Assembly (NCBI RefSeq): GCF_026341855.1
Contig: NZ_JAPENW010000001.1
Location: forward strand, 6,873,001-6,937,000
DNA from: Streptomyces sp. NBC_00568
GTDB taxonomy: Bacteria; Actinomycetota; Actinomycetes; Streptomycetales; Streptomycetaceae
Direction of reading: 5' to 3'
DNA length: 64,000 bases
Part shown: one piece after another, positions 62,437 to 64,000 of the stretch
Layout of the letters: each line of letters begins with the position of its first letter
Position numbering within the stretch: the first letter of the stretch is position 1
Notes under the pieces: model-generated
What the model saw: only the letters and a program-made list of their open reading frames with translations
The model's database searches: none
What the model was told of the DNA's origin: nothing
Made by a program: the position numbers and the translations under genes

Positions 62437-63936
62437 GTGAACGGACAACCCAACACCCGCCTGGCGGACCTGTTCGGCCTGGCCGGCTGGTCCAAGGGCG
62501 AGCTCGCGCGGCTGGTCAACCGGCAGGCGGCGGCCATGGGCCACCCCCAGCTGGCGACCGACACCTCGCGGGTGCGGCGGTGGATCGACATGGGAGAGAT
62601 CCCGCGCGATCCGGTGCCGCGGGTGCTGGCGGCTCTGTTCACCGAGCGTCTCGGCCGTGTCGTGACCATCGAGGACCTCGGTCTGGTCAGGCACGGGCGT
62701 ACGGGGAAACGGCAGGGCGGCGGGAGTGTGGAACATCCCGACGGTGTGCCGTGGGCGCCCGAGCGGACTGCCGCGGTCCTCACCGAATTCACGGGAATGG
62801 ACCTCATGCTCAACCGACGCGGCTTGGTGGGCGCGGGTGCCGCGCTCGCCGCGGGATCCGCACTCAGCACTGCCATGCACGACTGGCTGCACACCGATCC
62901 GGCCCTGACGGCCGACGCTCCGCAGTTCGAAGACCCCCTGCACGCCGACCTCGCCGGGTTCGACCGCTATGAGGCCGCCCCCATCGGGTCGCAGGAGATC
63001 GAGGAACTGGAGCGCTCCGTCGAGGTGTTCCGGGCCTGGGACGCGGCCCGCGGCGGCGGGCTGCAACGCAAGGCCGTGGTGGGCCAGCTCAACGAAGTGG
63101 GAGGCATGCTCTCCTACCGGCACCCCGACCATCTCCAGCGGCGCCTGTGGGGCGTCGCCGCCAACCTCGCCGTCCTCGCGGGCTGGATGTCGCACGACGT
63201 CGGCCTGGAGCCCACGGCCCAGAAGTACTTCGTCATCGCCGCCCACGCGGCCCGAGAAGGCGGTGACCGGCCCCGCGCGGGGGAGGCGCTCTCCCGAGCG
63301 GCTCGCCAGATGGTGCACCTGGGCCGGCCCGACGACGCGCTCGACCTGATGAAGCTCGCCAAGTCCGGTTCCGGCGAGGAGGTGCTGCCCCGCACCCGGG
63401 CCATGCTCCACACCATCGAGGCCTGGGCACAGGCCTCCATGGGCAAGGGGCAGGCCATGCGGCGCACCCTCGGTGTGGCGGAGGACCTGTTCGTCTCCGA
63501 CCGCGGTGACGTACCGCCGCCCAGCTGGATGCAGTTGTTCGACGAGGCCGACATGCACGGCATGCAGGCTCTCGCCTATCGCACCCTCGCCGAGCACGAG
63601 CCGTCCGCGGCCGCCACCGCGCAGCGTCACGCCAAGGAGGCGCTGAAGCTGCGGGAGTCGGGCCGGGAGCGGTCGAAGATCTTCGACCACATCTCCCTCG
63701 CGTCGGCCTGCTTCATCGCCGACGACCCCGAACAGGCCGACCGCTACGCGCGACTGGCCCTGACGTCGATGGGGTCCAACTCCTCCCATCGCACCTGGGA
63801 CCGCTTGCGCGAGATGTACCGGCTCACCGGGCAGTACTCCAGCTATCCGAAGATCAGCGATCTGCGTGAGGAGATCAAACTCGCGCTGCCGAAGGTTTCG
63901 TCGAAGCCCAGGGGCGGCAACAGCGCGCGGGCGTAA
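62437..63936 (+). CDS. Helix-turn-helix/TPR regulator, NsdA-like
   Basis: A 499-residue protein. The N-terminal part (NTRLADLFGLAGWSKGELAR and RVRRWIDMGEIPRDPVPRVL) has a helix-turn-helix-like look; from about residue 190 on, tandem helix pairs of the TPR kind follow (for example AAHAAREGGDRPRAGEAL; HAKEALKLRESGRERSK). Size and pattern recall NsdA, a negative regulator of sporulation and antibiotic production in Streptomyces coelicolor (from memory, not verified). GTG 62437 is favoured: GGGGG lies seven bases upstream. Its promoter carries the phased CTGGC repeats. Confidence 0.8.
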   Translation: MNGQPNTRLADLFGLAGWSKGELARLVNRQAAAMGHPQLATDTSRVRRWIDMGEIPRDPVPRVLAALFTERLGRVVTIEDLGLVRHGRTGKRQGGGSVEHPDGVPWAPERTAAVLTEFTGMDLMLNRRGLVGAGAALAAGSALSTAMHDWLHTDPALTADAPQFEDPLHADLAGFDRYEAAPIGSQEIEELERSVEVFRAWDAARGGGLQRKAVVGQLNEVGGMLSYRHPDHLQRRLWGVAANLAVLAGWMSHDVGLEPTAQKYFVIAAHAAREGGDRPRAGEALSRAARQMVHLGRPDDALDLMKLAKSGSGEEVLPRTRAMLHTIEAWAQASMGKGQAMRRTLGVAEDLFVSDRGDVPPPSWMQLFDEADMHGMQALAYRTLAEHEPSAAATAQRHAKEALKLRESGRERSKIFDHISLASACFIADDPEQADRYARLALTSMGSNSSHRTWDRLREMYRLTGQYSSYPKISDLREEIKLALPKVSSKPRGGNSARA

Positions 63937-64000
63937 GGGATCCGCTCTCCCGCGTGGGTCGGTGTTCCGGGTGTGGTCGCCGCGTGACGCGTGCAACCGT

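Overview
The window looks like a piece of a Streptomyces (or close actinomycete) chromosome. GC content is very high, GTG and TTG starts with GGAGG-type ribosome sites are common, genes often overlap by ATGA or GTGA, and several families are typical of the genus (Rhs/DUF397/LuxR-LAL/SpoIIE-phosphatase/TPR regulators, TnpB-type insertion sequences). No rRNA, tRNA or CRISPR array was seen.

Region A (1-3158): the 3' end of a frame-broken Rhs/YD-repeat gene with a possible nuclease-toxin tip, a small orphan gene behind it that may be its immunity gene, then a sarcosine/N-methyltryptophan-oxidase-like flavoenzyme.

Region B (3422-24897) is the most coherent system: a glycoside catabolic island. 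A divergent promoter drives two FAH-family hydrolases plus a carboxymuconolactone-decarboxylase-like protein to the left, and two SDRs, an amidohydrolase, two esterase-like hydrolases, a GH43 and a GH78 alpha-L-rhamnosidase to the right. An IclR regulator is divergent to a solute-binding lipoprotein, a permease, a fused permease-ATPase and an ATPase, followed by GH1 and a second GH78. None of the glycosidases has a signal peptide, so the likely scheme is uptake of an intact rhamnosylated (plant-type) glycoside, deglycosylation inside the cell and breakdown of the products. Similar 15-19 bp palindromes, built around TTCCAWTNAWTGRAA, occur at the three control regions (5762-5808, 10949-10967, 15407-15431) and are the best candidates for the IclR operator.

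Region C (25025-33738): an MpaB/DUF2236 protein, a soluble Ser/Thr kinase with eight 42-residue TPR-like repeats, a phytoene-dehydrogenase-like flavoenzyme, an IS5-type transposase remnant, a lower-GC pair of secreted proteins separated by a perfect terminator, and a Tat-exported serine hydrolase.

Region D (33910-52242): acyl-CoA metabolism. It holds a nitronate monooxygenase, three acyl-CoA synthetases, PaaK, an enoyl-CoA hydratase, a double DUF35 protein and two thiolase-like proteins that lack the usual nucleophilic cysteine. An identical-format palindrome (TCTGAC-N5-GTCAGA type) lies before the monooxygenase and in the divergent synthetase/hydratase promoter, suggesting one regulon. A TnpB (IS605-type) element is inserted right at the monooxygenase stop codon. 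A D-glucarate pathway pair (kdgD-gudD) and an LtaS-like membrane sulfatase sit inside this region.

Region E (52327-64000): regulation and cell wall. It contains a DUF397 protein, a LuxR-LAL regulator, a conserved hypothetical, a PAS-PAS-PAS-SpoIIE-HATPase phosphatase with a very recent PAS duplication, a secreted amidase, an aminoglycoside-phosphotransferase-like protein and a divergent NsdA-like TPR regulator.
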